From positions 310,001 through 374,000 of the forward strand of contig JAHGAU010000020.1 of NCBI GenBank assembly GCA_019925105.1: DNA of 64,000 nucleotides, written 5' to 3'. Source of the stretch: Niebla homalea. Taxonomy: Eukaryota > Ascomycota > Lecanoromycetes > Lecanorales > Ramalinaceae. Below the pieces are notes generated by a model. It ran no database searches. It was not told the origin of the DNA and saw nothing but the letters and a program-made list of their open reading frames with translations. Shown piece after piece: positions 22,972-35,622 of the stretch (within the stretch, counting starts at the first letter, position 1; the number at the start of each line of letters is the position of its first letter). A program made the translations under genes and the position numbers.

Positions 22972-24765
22972 TGTTTGAGAAGCTTGCAATTAGCGCGGAC
23001 AGGTCGCTTATCAATCCTTGGCACTTAAATTTCCGCACCCCCCCTCCGATATGTAATTACCATATGAATCACTAACGTCTTTATGCTGTTAACCCTACAT
23101 TCGTGGATTACGTTTATTATAATAATGTTAATTACGGGTATAATATTAAATTATAATAGTATTATAGTTAACATAATATACCGAAAGATTAACCCTAAAG
23201 ACTTCCACCTCTTTCATAAGGCTTATTAAAAGCCTTTAATTATTATTAAAACTAGAGATTATATCAGCAAATCTGCGACCTGCTTAAATCGAGTACTTTA
23301 AAAAAAAAAAAAAAAGGAAGTTATTCACTTAGACCGCTCGTAAATTACTTACGAGTATCCCGAAAAACCTATAAGCGCTTTAAGTGGTCCCGAGCGGATT
23401 AAAAAAAGTTAAAAATAAAAACATTCAAAACGGTAAAATAATAATTTATATTTTTTGTAAATTTTTTTATTAAGCTTTCTTGGTAACGGGTATAACCGGA
23501 ACCCCCCCTATATGCCGTAATACTCAACGTTTTTTAAAATAAATTATAGATTTAGTTTTTTTAGTTAAAATTCTCCCTTAAAGTTAATAATTTATCCTTA
23601 AGGAGGGGGTAATTAAAGGGGGTTATCTAATTAAAAAAAAAGTTAAATAAAAAAACTTATAACCAAGTAAGATACTTATAAGCAAGCCGGATATTTACGA
23701 GCGCTCGAAGGTTAAGTAAAGGGGAATATAAAAATTCTTATACTCGTATTACTCGCTTATACTCGGAGTGCTTATATGCTGGTTTATAAATTTGCAGATA
23801 TATATTACGGACTATATATAAATAGGAAAAACTGATTAATGTATATAGTTAATTAAGTTTACTTATTTTTACTTATCCGGGGCTTAATCGTAACTTTATA
23901 TAATAACTTTAAAAAGTATAATAATTTATTTAAAATAATGCCCTTAATCCTTTTATAACGAATTAACGATATTTATCAAGGAAGAATAAAATATTAAAAT
24001 AATTATTAAAACGATTAATAAACAGTTAAAAGAGATAGATATATTACGTTGTATTAAATAACGTATTAATTTTTAAAGCTAATATTACGGCTTAATTAAC
24101 GAGTAAACATAATCCATTTAAGGGCCGAATAACTCGTACTCTTTAATAATTATAACTTTAAATAATAAAGTTATTAACGTACGATAATATATAAACCGAT
24201 TAAGGAGCCTATCCGGTATTGTACAGATATAAATCGAGGTAATATTTAATCCTCAATATTATCGTATATTATAAATAGCTATCTACCTTATATAGCTCTT
24301 AAATAGGGTTAATTTAACGTTAATAATATATATAAATAGGTCGTTAACGTATTATTACCGTATTATAACGGTTTTCCTAATTTGGAAAGTATAATTTACG
24401 TGGATAACGTTAATATTTACTGTAAAGCCCGTATTATTAAGGCCGTTTATATAAAAGGGTATTTAATCCGTTACTTATTACTTTATTTACCTTATTATAA
24501 TTTTATTAAGTTTATTTATAATATTTTAAAAACTTAAATAAAACGTTATTTTTACCGTTATTAAAATGCCTTTTAAGGTAACTTTAAAGGTTTTATACAT
24601 TATATTATTAAGTATAATAAGTATAATAAGAAAGTTAAAAAGTGTTTCCATTATAGCTTTATTAATTATTAATTTACAAGTAATTTTAAGAAGTATATAT
24701 AGGATCTTTATTACTTTAAATTTCAAATAAAAAAAATATATAAAAAATAACGGTTTAAACTTATA
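22972..24765 (+). mobile_element. Left part of a second mariner-like element, interrupted by the Gypsy insertion
   Basis: TGTTTGAGAAGCTTGCAA at 22972 matches the TIR of the 4259-7784 element, and TCCTTGGCA follows at about 23020. The sequence becomes AT-rich after about 23100 and includes a transposase remnant at 24376-24552. The matching right TIR was not found anywhere in the window, so the element is truncated or its end is unrecognisable. The exact left boundary is uncertain (TA at 22970-22971). Confidence 0.65.
24376..24552 (+). pseudogene. Mariner-type transposase remnant (C-terminal DDE region)
   Basis: One frame holds PNLESIIYVDNVNIY, then LYLPYYNFIKF and NILKT followed by TAA and IKR. 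This is the same succession as in the 5008-5310 remnant, with the expected Trp codon again TAA. The order and spacing match the second Asp and third acidic region of Tc1/mariner (DDE_3) transposases. Both copies lost the same Trp, but RIP explains that as recurrent mutation. Confidence 0.7.
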
Positions 24766-27730
24766 TTCTATGTCAGGGTTCAGGGGTGATAGTAGCCCAG
24801 GTGTAGGCCCTACCGGCCCTACCCCGGGTTAAGCCCGGGGTGACTCTGGCATAGGGTGTGTCACTGATTGGGTATATTAGGGCCTCCGGCCCCTTTATTC
24901 CTATACTTTTATACTTTAATATCTTTAATTGTACGTAATATACCCTTTGTTTTTTAACCGCCTTAAAGGGGCTTATACTTTAATATTATATTAAAGTTAA
25001 CCTATTTACGTTTTTATAAAGAATAATAAGGTAAAATAAAGGCTTTTACTTAATAATATTTATTAATAACGGACGGTAAACCGATAATTAATAACGGTAT
25101 TGAATAGGCGGTAATTACGATTAAAACGTATAACGATTAATATCCGGACGGGTTACGGGAAAACGTTAATAATTAAGATAAAAGGTTATAATAGCTTTAA
25201 ATAAATAGATACTGATTCTATTAAGTTATATAAAGAATTAATTTAAGGGTTAAGTTTTAATAAGGCGATTTAAAAACTATAAATAAAACGGACCTTGAAA
25301 AACCATTATAAATCCAGTTAAGAATAAACCTATAGAAGCCTATAGAATCTTTACTGATTATTTACCTTTTTACTCCCCAGAACCTTTAATTAAGATATCT
25401 AGTTTTATACTTTATAATATAGGGTACTTAATACCCGGAAGGAAAATATTTTAAGGAGTACTTTATAATATAGGGGAGTAATATTAACCTTATTATAATA
25501 TAAATTTTATTATTCTACCCTATAATATTACCCTTATAATACGGAAACCGCCGAAAGGAAGGGTTAATAGACCCGTCCTTCTCCTTCTTCCTTACTTTTT
25601 TTCTATTTACCTTTATCCTTCTTTTACTTATACCTTACTTATTAAAACTATAAATAATAAACCTTAATAACGCTTTTTACTAAAGCTCTTTACGGGTTTT
25701 AAGTATAACTTATAAAGCGGTGCTTAAGGGGACCCCGATTAATTAATATAATTTATTAAGGATGAAACCCCGTCCCGATCAAGTAAAAAAGATCAGGACC
25801 CGATAGATTACTTAATAACCAAAAACCCGGTTTCCAATAATTATTACGGAAAATATAAAGAATGTTTTACCCGCCGATTTCGCTATAACTTAAAGGGTAC
25901 CGTTTTAAAGGAAATAGTTAAACGGACCCCTTACCTTATAAAAACTTACGTCTATTTTACCTCTTAATCCGTATTATTTAAGAAATTTAAGGAATTCTTA
26001 AAATAATTAAATTTTTTACGTTAAAAACGTAACGTTAATATATAATATTATAAAGACGTAAATAACGAAATATAAATCCCTTAAATAGAATTAAATAATA
26101 TTAAGAAAAATTTATGATTAAAGATCAATTAAATTACCCGCTTATAATAATAGAGCTTCTTACATTCTTTACTTTTAAAAAATATAAACCGCCTTAAAAT
26201 ATTAAAAACCCATAACCGTAAATTAAAAGGTTAAAACGTAAACCTTATTATTAAGCTCAAAAATCTCCGATTAAATAATTTAACCTTTTTAATATATTAA
26301 TTTACGGTATTTTTAAATCTTTAAAAAGTTAAATGAATTAAGATTAAAAACCCGGAATCTTTTATAAAAGAAGATTATAATTAATATTATTTCTTTAAAC
26401 ATTATATTATTATCAAGCTTTAACTAAATAAAGATTAAATTTCAATTATATAAACTTAAATTAACTATGTTTCAATATTATTAAGCTTAAGAATCCTTAA
26501 ATAATTAAAAATAAAATATATTAAAAATGCTTTATTAAACTTTTAAATTTTTAAGGAATTTTGAATCTTTTTAAATTAAATTTTTAAAAATATTAGTTAA
26601 AAAAAAATTAAAATTAAAAAATTTTAAGCCTTAAAAATATTAAATAAAGATAAATTTATAATGGTTTACCTTAACTTTATTCGCTTAATTAAAATCTTTA
26701 AATATATAAGTCTTAAAAAGAACTTAAAAATTATTATTTATAAATTAATTACTTAATTTTTTAACTGGCTTTATAAAAATCTTCTTTAAAAAAGTTATAA
26801 TTTAAGTAGTTTAAATAAGCCTTAAATATACCTTAAAAGGATAAACCGTTTTTAACGTTCGGAATATTACCGTTAATAAAAAACCTTTAAGTTAAATAAA
26901 ACAGCTATTAAGGAAGTTACGGAGATTACGAGAACCTATATTATTTCCTTTAAACCCCCCAGCGGAATAAGAAGTTTTAAAGGGTCCGGGTTCCGATTAA
27001 TTATTCCCGCCGTTATAAAGCCAGCCCCTTTTCCAGACGTTAAATATTTTATTTATTAAAAAAATTATTTTTAAGCCGATTACCTTAACCGTAAATATAA
27101 TTAAAGTAATATTTATAAGCGTTCCGTTTAAATTTATTATATAAACCTTAACTTAAATAAAAACTAATTTATAATTAAGACGGCCGGATCTATTATACCT
27201 TTTAAAATACTTTATCGGATAACTTAAATGGGCCGTTAATAAAAGATTAAGCTTTATTAAATTTACTATAGAGGACAAAAATATATATTGTTTTTGAATT
27301 TTAACGACTAAATATATTGATAATATTAAAAACCTTTTTAATATCTAGGATAATAAACCCTAGATTATTAACGGGTTTATAAGTTATAGAAATTAATATT
27401 TTCTTTTATCCTTTTTAGGTTAATTTAAATACTATTAATTATTATTTTATTAATAAATAAATTATCTTATAAGTTTACGTGATACTTTAAATTTCTTTTT
27501 TAACCCTTTTCCGATTTAAGTTTATTTAAGATTATAAAGTTAAATATTTATGGTTTATTACTTATATGATTTATTCTTAATTAACTATAAAAGGCTACTC
27601 GGAAAGTTAATTCTTAATATTTATTATCCGGCTTAAAATATATAATATAATCCTTAAAAAACTTTAAATAAAACGGTATTACGTATTTACTTATCTTATA
27701 ATTAATAAGATATTCTTTATATTAAATTAA

Positions 27731-27890
27731 TATCTCGTCCCTTTCGAGGGAAGGGGTATGGCGGCTAGCGAAGTACGGACGCGAGCAAGCTGGGAAACCG
27801 AGGCCAATCCCGAAATTCCCGCCAATCAAAAGACCGGGAGGAGGCACCGCAGAAACGTTCAAGGATAAAATCGAGGTACTAAGAGGGGCC
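27731..27890 (+). other. GC-rich island inside the Gypsy element
   Basis: About 160 bp of GC-rich sequence in an otherwise AT-saturated element, with several CpA dinucleotides left unmutated. It holds CCCTTTCGAGGGAAGGGG and a 36-codon frame from ATG 27759 (MAASEVRTRASWETE...) ending in TAA. No terminal duplications were found. It may be a spared gag-pol segment, a conversion tract or a small later insertion. Confidence 0.5.
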
Positions 27891-29349
27891 TTTTTTCCGC
27901 CACCGTTAAAAACGGCGTTAAACGATATAAAAAAGATAATATACTTTATCCCGTTAAAGATCCTAAAGGTAATTACGTATAATATAGTTAATAAAAAGAT
28001 ATAACGCTTAAAGAAGGATAAAACATTAGGGTTAAACGGAATCCTAAATCAATTCTTTATTATAATATTTTCGTTATTTATATAAGTTTTTATATATTTT
28101 TTTAAACGTATATAAATTAAAATTATTATTTAAAGAAGTTTAAAGAAATTAATTAAATCGGATTATACGGGAATAAAAGTATATTAATCAATCGCGCTTT
28201 TTTATACGTTAAATAAAACCTTAAAAATCATTATCTTAAAGTTATTTCATAATTATATAGAAGAAAATAATTTACTTTTAAATTAATTAATAAGAACACG
28301 GAAAAATTATTTCACGGAGATAATATTTAAAGGGCTAATAAACGGTATTATTATTATTTAAAGTTACAAGGAAAAACACGTTATTAATCTATTATTATTA
28401 AACGTTATAAAAACGTTTAATAAAAAAAATTATTAAAAATTCTTAAATAACCTTAAAATTAAAAATATATTAATATTTATTATAAAATAAATAAAAACTT
28501 CCTAAAAAATAAAGTGATTATAATTAACTTAAATTAAACGATTAATCCTATAAAGGTAGTTATAATAATTATATTTTAAAGATTATTTATTTTACCGATA
28601 TTATTTTCATTTTTTAACAGGTTATTAATAAAGGAATTAACGGTATCAAACTAAAAGATTTAAATTAAAAACTTTATAAATAATATATATTTAATTATAT
28701 ATAATAAATTTATAAAAATTAATTATCTAAAGCTTAAATAAACGTATAAAGCTTATTTAAAGTAAATAAGAATTTACGGAGCTTAATTTATACCTTATAA
28801 GTATAAATTAATATATATAATAAAATGCCCGAGGAATTACGATATATTAATTATAATAAACCTTAATAACGTCATAATAAAGCCGGAAATAAATATTAAA
28901 ATCTTAAAATTTTAAGTAAAGAATAAATTAAATTAAAAAGTATATATAATAAAAGTCAATAAAAAAAAGATTTTATAATATAAAAACTTAATATATTTAA
29001 TAATATTTATTTAAAATATAATGCTTTAAAAAGCGAAAATAATATATTAAATAGTTATAAAATTTATATTAAATTATACCGTTATTATTTAATATTTATT
29101 TAACAAATAACTTAATATTAATTAAGTTAAGATCCGTTAATTATAAAAAATCTAAAACCGGTATTTACGTATAATCTTTAAAATATATAAAATTATATCG
29201 ATCCCGGTTTTAAAGTTAAAAACGTATATTCCGCCAATTGATTTTACTTTAAATTAAATAGTTTTACGTTCTAAACTAATTAAAGGAATATATTAAGTTA
29301 CCCGGAAAATAAATAATAAATCCGGGTTAATATCCGGTTAATAAATTAA

Positions 29350-30330
29350 GGCTTTTTAAGGATTTATCGGCTTTTATAATTTTTATTAAAGATTTTTATT
29401 CCTTAATTCTTTAAAATAATAAAGTTATTCTTCAAACCTATTAAAAAGGAAATCCCCGGAGTATTAAAAGGCTTACGTTATACTTAAAAAAGCTTTTATT
29501 ATAGCCCCCGTATTAACTTATTATAATCCTAATAAAGAAATAATGCTTAAAATTAACTTTTTAAATTATATTTCCGGCAGTTTCCTTTCTTAATATAATA
29601 AGGCTAAGGAATTATACTTAATAGTTTATTATTTCAAAAATATATTACCGGTTAAATATAATTATAATATTTACAATAAAAAGCTTTTTATTATTACTTA
29701 ATACTTGAAGGATTAATAACCTGAATTTAAAATAATAAAAAGGCCTTTCCGTATTTTTAGTAATAACTAGGCTTTAAAGTATTTTATTAAGAGTCAAAGC
29801 TTATTAAACGTTAAGTTTAGTATTTTAATATCTTCTTTGAGTTTAATTCTAAGGTTATTTACCGCCTGGGTAAATAAAATAATAAAACTAATACCTTTAT
29901 ACGGATACTTAGTTATTAATTATAAAGCGATAATAATAATAAGTTTAAAAACTAATTTAAGACCATTTTATTTATTAAACGTTTTAAAATTTTTAACCTT
30001 AAATAAAAAGGAAAAGGTATTAATGTTAACTTATTTAATACTTAAAGAATTTGGGTTTTATAAGTAAGTCCGTAAAGTTAATTATATCGATAAGGGTTTA
30101 ATGGAATTTAGAAAAGTAATTATAAAGGATAAATGATTTAATTTTAAAGGAATACCTTTAATTTATATTAAAGTTTAACTTAATATCCTTATTAATAAAG
30201 GTAAATTATAAGTATTAACGCCGTTAAATATGGATATCTTAAAGTATATTTATAATAAATTAATTAATAATTACCCCGGTTAAGATTATATAATTAAACT
30301 TATTTCCCGGGATTTCTTCTAATTTGTTTT
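29350..30330 (+). pseudogene. Gypsy pol remnant: RT end, RNase H and integrase zinc finger
   Basis: At about 29360 the frame reads GFIGFYNFY then RFLF, the end of Ty3/Gypsy reverse transcriptase. At 29500-29750 it reads APVLTYYNP-KEIMLKI, then SQYNKAKELY and YNIYNKKL, the Gypsy RNase H layout. At about 30230 MDILKYIYNKLINNYPG matches the zinc-binding region before integrase. Stops replace Trp and Arg codons throughout, so this is inactive. Confidence 0.7.
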
Positions 30331-31879
30331 ATAGGATAATATTAACTATTATATTTTAAATTATAATATTTATTTTTAATTTAAAGCTCCGCAATAAAAA
30401 CCCGTAAAATTACTTTATTAATACAAAATCCCGGAATAAAGATAATTTAATTTCTTAATTAACTTTATTATTAGAATACTTAAGTATAAAGGTATAAACG
30501 TAATCCTTACCGTAATTTATACATTATTTAAAAATTAATATTATATCCTTTATTACGTTAAAAAAAGATTTCCGTTAAAAAGATAACTTAACTTTTTATT
30601 AAGGAAGTATTTAAGTATTACGGCCTTCCGGATAATATTATTTTGAATTATGGTTTTTAATTTATTAAGAAAATATAACGCTTTTTATTATATTAACTCA
30701 AAATCGACCTTTAAATTTTAATTTTTTATTACATTAAAGATAATAATTATATTAAAAATTAAATTAAAAAACAAAGTTGGGACTTTAAATTTACGTTAAT
30801 TATTTATAATACACTTAAATATAATAATTATTTACAAAAGAATTTACAGATAATAATGATTTAAACTAATTAATTAAAATAATACTTTTTTACCTTAATA
30901 AAAACTTTTATTTAAGTATATTATATAAACTTAATAACATTAAATATATTATTATTTTTAAATAACTTTAATTTAAAAAAGCAATTAAAATTATTAAAAT
31001 TGTATAGATTTTTTTAATATAACCTATTTTAATCTTAATAAAGCTTATAATAATATATTAAAGTAAATTAATTATTAATATATAAAATTTAAAATAAACG
31101 ATAAAGTTTACGTAAATATTAGGTATTTAATAATTAATCGGTTTAATAAGAAGCTTATTTATAAACGCTTAAATCCTTATATTGTTCTTAAATAATATTA
31201 TTCTTTTTATAAATTAAATATCCTTAATACTTTTTACGTTTACCCGATTTTCTATATAAAGGATTTAATCCGTATTTTAATTAAAGAAAAAATATTTTTA
31301 CCGGGACAAATCAATTTACCTTTTAAACCTGTTATTATAAATGAAAAAGGTATTAAGGAATAGAAGATTAAAGAAATTATTAATTCTTAATATATTAATT
31401 AAAGATAAAGGTTATAATATAAAATTAAATAAATAAATTTCCCCTCAAATAATATTTAATATTAGTACATTAATATAAAAGAATTCCTTTATATTTAAGG
31501 ATTAATTAAAGCCTTTTATAAAAAGTATTAAAATAAACCCGGATTACGACCCGGAGATTTAATTAATATTATTATATTTTAAGTGACTTTTAAGGGTCAT
31601 CTTAAATATTTAAGTTAAATAATAATTTCTCCGAGCCCAAGATTTAATATTATAAGCGGTATATAACGTTTTTATTAAGTTAAAAGCCCCTTGAAATAGT
31701 TTTACAGCTCCCCGAAGTTATTAAAGCGATTATTACCGATATTATTTATTTCTATAAATTATACGCCTTTTTATGAATATAAATTTAATACATAAGGTAA
31801 AAAGGTTAAAAAAATATTTTAAAAAGGGGGTAAATCGCAAAAAAAGATACTTACCCCGGATCCCCCCGGATGAAATCGC

Positions 31880-32125
31880 GTTTTAAGGCCTATTACGGGG
31901 GCCACCGCCACGATCTTACCCCCGTATACTCACCGTACTTACCCGGCCACCGCCACGATCCTACCCCTGCGACTCTTATGTTACTTACCGGGCCAATTAA
32001 TAATAAGTAAATTAAGTAATTTATAATTTTTATATTACTTACCCGGCCAGCTAGTAACGGGTAAGCTAAGTAATAACTGAACCTCACTTTAATTACCCGG
32101 CCAATCAATAACGGGTAAAAAGGGG
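31880..32125. repeat. Hairpin-containing repeats in the Gypsy 3' region
   Basis: GGCCACCGCCACGATC occurs twice, at about 31900 and 31943. Two 26-bp imperfect palindromes with arms TTACCCG and CGGGTAA lie at 32039-32064 and 32093-32118, with a degenerate third near 31982-32010. They sit between the last pol remnant and the polypurine tract and are GC-preserved. Confidence 0.6.
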
Positions 32126-32421
32126 TGATTTTTAGTTTAAAATTTTTTCCTTTCAGTATACTTATAAGCTCGAGGGCGAGCCTTTTTTAAGGGGGGGGTA
32201 ATGTTAAGGTTTAAGGGTAATAATAGCCTAGGTATAAGCCTTACCGGGCCTACCCCGGGGTAAGCCCGGGGTGACTCCGGCATAAGGAGTGTTACCGACT
32301 GGGTATATTAAGGCCTCCGGCCCCTTCACTCCTATACTTCTGTACTTTAATGTCTTTAGTTATACGCAATACACCCTTTGCCTTCCAACCACCCCAGATG
32401 GGCTTGCACTCTAACATTCTA

Positions 32422-33352
32422 TATCTGATTTATAATATTTTTAACCTATAAATAATAAGAGTATATAGAGATTCGGCGTTTTTATACTTAAGGTAAATAT
32501 ATATAGTTTAATAAATAAAGATATTCTATAGGTTTTATATTCTTTAAGTAAAATACGGTATTTTTAAGTAATATTCATTAAAGTATATAGGTATAAAGCG
32601 TTATTATAAATAAACTACCGGTAAGTATAATAATCTAACGTTTAATACTTAAGTTCTTTAAATAAAATACGGTAATTTCAAGTGGTAAATTATAAAATAC
32701 TTATAGCTGAGATTAAACGCTTTTATAAATAGCTATATGCGTAATTTAAATTAAAGACTTAATATTAAATACCGGTTTTATACGATACTTTTCTAATTAA
32801 AACCCTTATCACTTTATTTACTTTATTTACCTTATTTACCCTTATTACCGTCCTCGTTATCTTCGTTATTTTCATTATTACTTAAAAGGTAAATAAGCCG
32901 TATTACCCTTAAGTTATTAATATTTAAGCCTTACCGGATAAAGCCTAAATCTTATTCCTATTAATAAGCTCGTTCCTTACCCTTTTTTTAGGTTAAATTA
33001 GTAAAATCAATATATAAACTTAAAAGCCGAAACGTTATTAATTACATTATTTAATAAATTAAGAATTATATTAATATTCCGAGCTTTAATATAATATTTT
33101 AAGTTTAAATTTAATAACTTCTTAAGATCCTTTATAAAAAGCGTACGAATGGATTACCACTCTCTGGACGGCCGTAGACGCTCTCAATCCTTCGAAACGA
33201 GAGTAAAGCCTGGGTGGATACCGGTTTTTAATCCTAACGTTATAAATATTAAGTTTTTACGGTTATTAATAAGGCTTTATGGCTGATTATTAGGGAACGC
33301 CCGAATTAACTTAGCTAGATCCGTGGTATAAATCGATTAATCAATTAATCAA
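32422..33352 (+). mobile_element. LINE 3' end (Tad1-like family), truncated
   Basis: CTGGACGGCCGTAGACGC, then the conserved block ending TAGATCCGTGGTATAAATC and a TCAAT-type short-repeat tail to about 33352. The same 3' module occurs at about 57520-57710 (plus) and, inverted, at 59898-60100 and 61595-61790. The 5' boundary inside 32422-33050 cannot be placed; no reverse transcriptase is left in this copy. Confidence 0.65.
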
Positions 33353-35235
33353 GATCCTTTATTCTTTAATAACCGCATCGATTAGGAATTTATTTAACGA
33401 TTTAAATTTACTTTTTTTACTTAAAGTCTTATAACGGATAGAGCTTTTATTCTTAAAACATATTTTAAATTTCTAAGTTATACTTAATTTTTATAATCGG
33501 ACTTAAGTTACGCAGTTTAAAAATGGATTAAATTAAATAAAACTTTTTTATTATTATTGATATTAAACCGTTTTAAGATAAAGTTAAAATAATAATTAAA
33601 GATACGGATAAAGCAATTAAGGGTCGGTTACGGGATATATTGGACTTAAGGATAATTATAAGTATAATAGGTATAATTACCGTCGTTATATATTTTTTTT
33701 AACTTAATAACTTACTTTATCTTTATTTAATAGAGCTATCGCTCTTTAATCCGATTAAATCACTTATTTATTAAGGCTTAAGTAATATAGGAATTATTTA
33801 AAACCCGCCTTTCTTTAAATATTATACCCCTTTGTATTTTTAATTAATCAAATATATAATATTAAGCTAAATAAAATATAATAACCTCGTTAGTAATAAT
33901 TGAATTAACCTATATTTTAAATATAATAATAAAGAGATAAAAATATTATCCTTTTCATTATCCTTTTAAAAATATATAATATCTTAAACCTTTAAAATTT
34001 AAATATATAGATAAGATATAACGATAATTAAGTAATAAATTCTTTACTTAATTATTAATAGTAGTAAAGGTATTATTTCGGTATATATTTCATTCTTCCA
34101 ATTAAAATATCCGGGTATAACGCAAAGTGAAAGTTATATTTAAGGTATTAACGGTATTAATAAAACGTTTAAGCGACGGAGATATTATAAGGTTCAATAT
34201 ATTACACTTAATATATAAGGTAACGTTTTATTTAAAGCCTAAATAACTATTTTCATTAGGACGGATAACCACTCGGCCACCAAGGGCAAAAGTAGCTAAC
34301 CTGGGCAGGTAATAGCGCTTAGGGGTAAGCCGCTATTACCATACATAAGGGGTGTTAGGCCGCCACCCTTGCGGGGTGCGCATAGGCGCTAACAATTTTA
34401 TTAGCTTTTAAAGTATCCTTAATACGTATTTATTATTACTTAATGAAGTTATCTATAATAAGGGTAAGGATATTTATTTTAAGCTTTATAAACTTAAGTT
34501 TAACGGTAATATTATTAAAAAAATTACTTAATTTATATCTCTTAAATTATATATTAATTTTATAATTAAGTTGCTTTAAATTAAAATAATTAAAATTAAT
34601 TTAATAGTTTTATTTAACCTATAATAACTACTTTAATAACCGTATAAAGCCCCTTTTCGTTTTAAGTTTAATACAAACGTGAAAGTAAAAAGGTATATCT
34701 TAATAAATAATAAAATTCTCGACCTCCTTAACCTATGATTTTTCTTTAATATTATTATTTTATTATCGTTTTTCTCTTTATAAATGTTTAATTTTTAATT
34801 AAGTCCGTTTACTATTTAATTATGTTTTCCCGGCGAATAAACAGTTTTAAACTTTTATTATTTAAATAACTTTAATTATTTAACTTAACGTTTATTTAAT
34901 TATTTGATTATTATAAAGTAAATTAAATTCTTATAATATATAAATACTTTAATGTTTTTTACTTTTTCTACGTATTTTTCCTTATATTAAAAGGTTAATA
35001 TTATAATAAATAACGCTTTATGGTAAACATTATAGTTTTATTTAGTACCCGTTATTTTTTTTAAAAATAATAAGCTATAAACTTTTATACTTTATTATAT
35101 TTTTATAATAAATATATTTTTATTATTATATCCGATCAAATTCATTTCAGCTTTAATCGCTTATCGTAATTAAAAAGTCTATAATATTAATATTTCCGTA
35201 TATATCTTCTTTAACATTTTGTAAGCTTGTATTTA
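33353..35235. other. AT-rich transposon debris
   Basis: RIP-like sequence without readable genes. It contains the GC-preserved island at 34254-34394 and is otherwise featureless apart from homopolymer-rich A/T runs. Confidence 0.5.
34254..34394. mobile_element. Probable solo LTR or small retroelement with strong hairpins
   Basis: A 141-bp GC-preserved island lies between ATTTT copies at 34249-34253 and 34395-34399. It ends CATTAGG on one side and CTAACA on the other, near the TG...CA rule. It contains a 33-nt hairpin at 34308-34340 (arms GGTAATAGCG and CGCTATTACC) and CACCC-TTGC-GGGGTG. On minus, TGGCCGAGTGG matches the tRNA A-box consensus, but no B-box follows. LTR, SINE and other origins remain open. 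Confidence 0.4.
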
Positions 35236-35617
35236 TGTTAGGTATTAAAAGTACTCAGGTAAAATGTGGGTATAATATATATAATCAGTATCTACCCAGC
35301 TATAAAGGTGCGCAATATAAGTGTACGCGTTAAGCCACTATACCCCTTTGGGTACTAATGCCTAATAAGCTTTTAATATAAGTATATTATATATAATAAA
35401 TACATTATAAAAAGAAAGATTATTACGTTTTTATAATAACGGTAAAATTAAAGTTTTTATTATCAAAAACGGTTCCGATACCAGAGATTAAATATATTCT
35501 ACATTAAGTATATTAAAGAAGTAAATAAAAGTAATAATAATTAAATATTAAGGTTTATTATTAAGGTAAAATTGAAAAAAGTAAAAAAGGTATAAATTAA
35601 GGAATTATTTTAAGTTA
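35236..35617 (-). mobile_element. LTR-bearing end of a retroelement, split by later insertions
   Basis: It starts TGTTAGG and is homologous over about 380 bp to the start of the segment at 43593 (shared GGGTATAATATATATAAT, GCTATAAAGGTGCG, GTGTACGCG). By similarity to other LTRs here it reads on minus, so this is a 3' LTR with internal sequence to its right. Continuation is expected at 43242-43592 after the Copia and minisatellite elements. No partner 5' LTR was found. Confidence 0.45.
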
Positions 35618-35622
35618 CCTAC

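Larger units (their letters stand above)
24771..32416 (+). mobile_element. Ty3/Gypsy LTR retrotransposon (7.65 kb), RIP-inactivated
   Basis: The LTRs are 24771-24985 and 32202-32416 (215 bp each), from TGTCAGGG to CTCTAACA, with exact target duplication TTCTA at 24766-24770 and 32417-32421. AAGGGGGGGG lies just before the 3' LTR as polypurine tract, so it reads plus. The order of RT end, RNase H and integrase zinc finger (29.35-30.33 kb) is that of Ty3/Gypsy. It inserted just behind the dead transposase of the mariner-like element. No frame is intact. Confidence 0.88.

Noticed and set aside
31893..32108. 71-codon minus frame
   Set aside because: Produced by the hairpin repeats of the Gypsy 3' region; antisense to the element and without complexity.
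34260..34300. Functional tRNA gene on minus (A-box-like match)
   Set aside because: No B-box or cloverleaf pairing follows the A-box-like stretch; downstream sequence is AT-rich.
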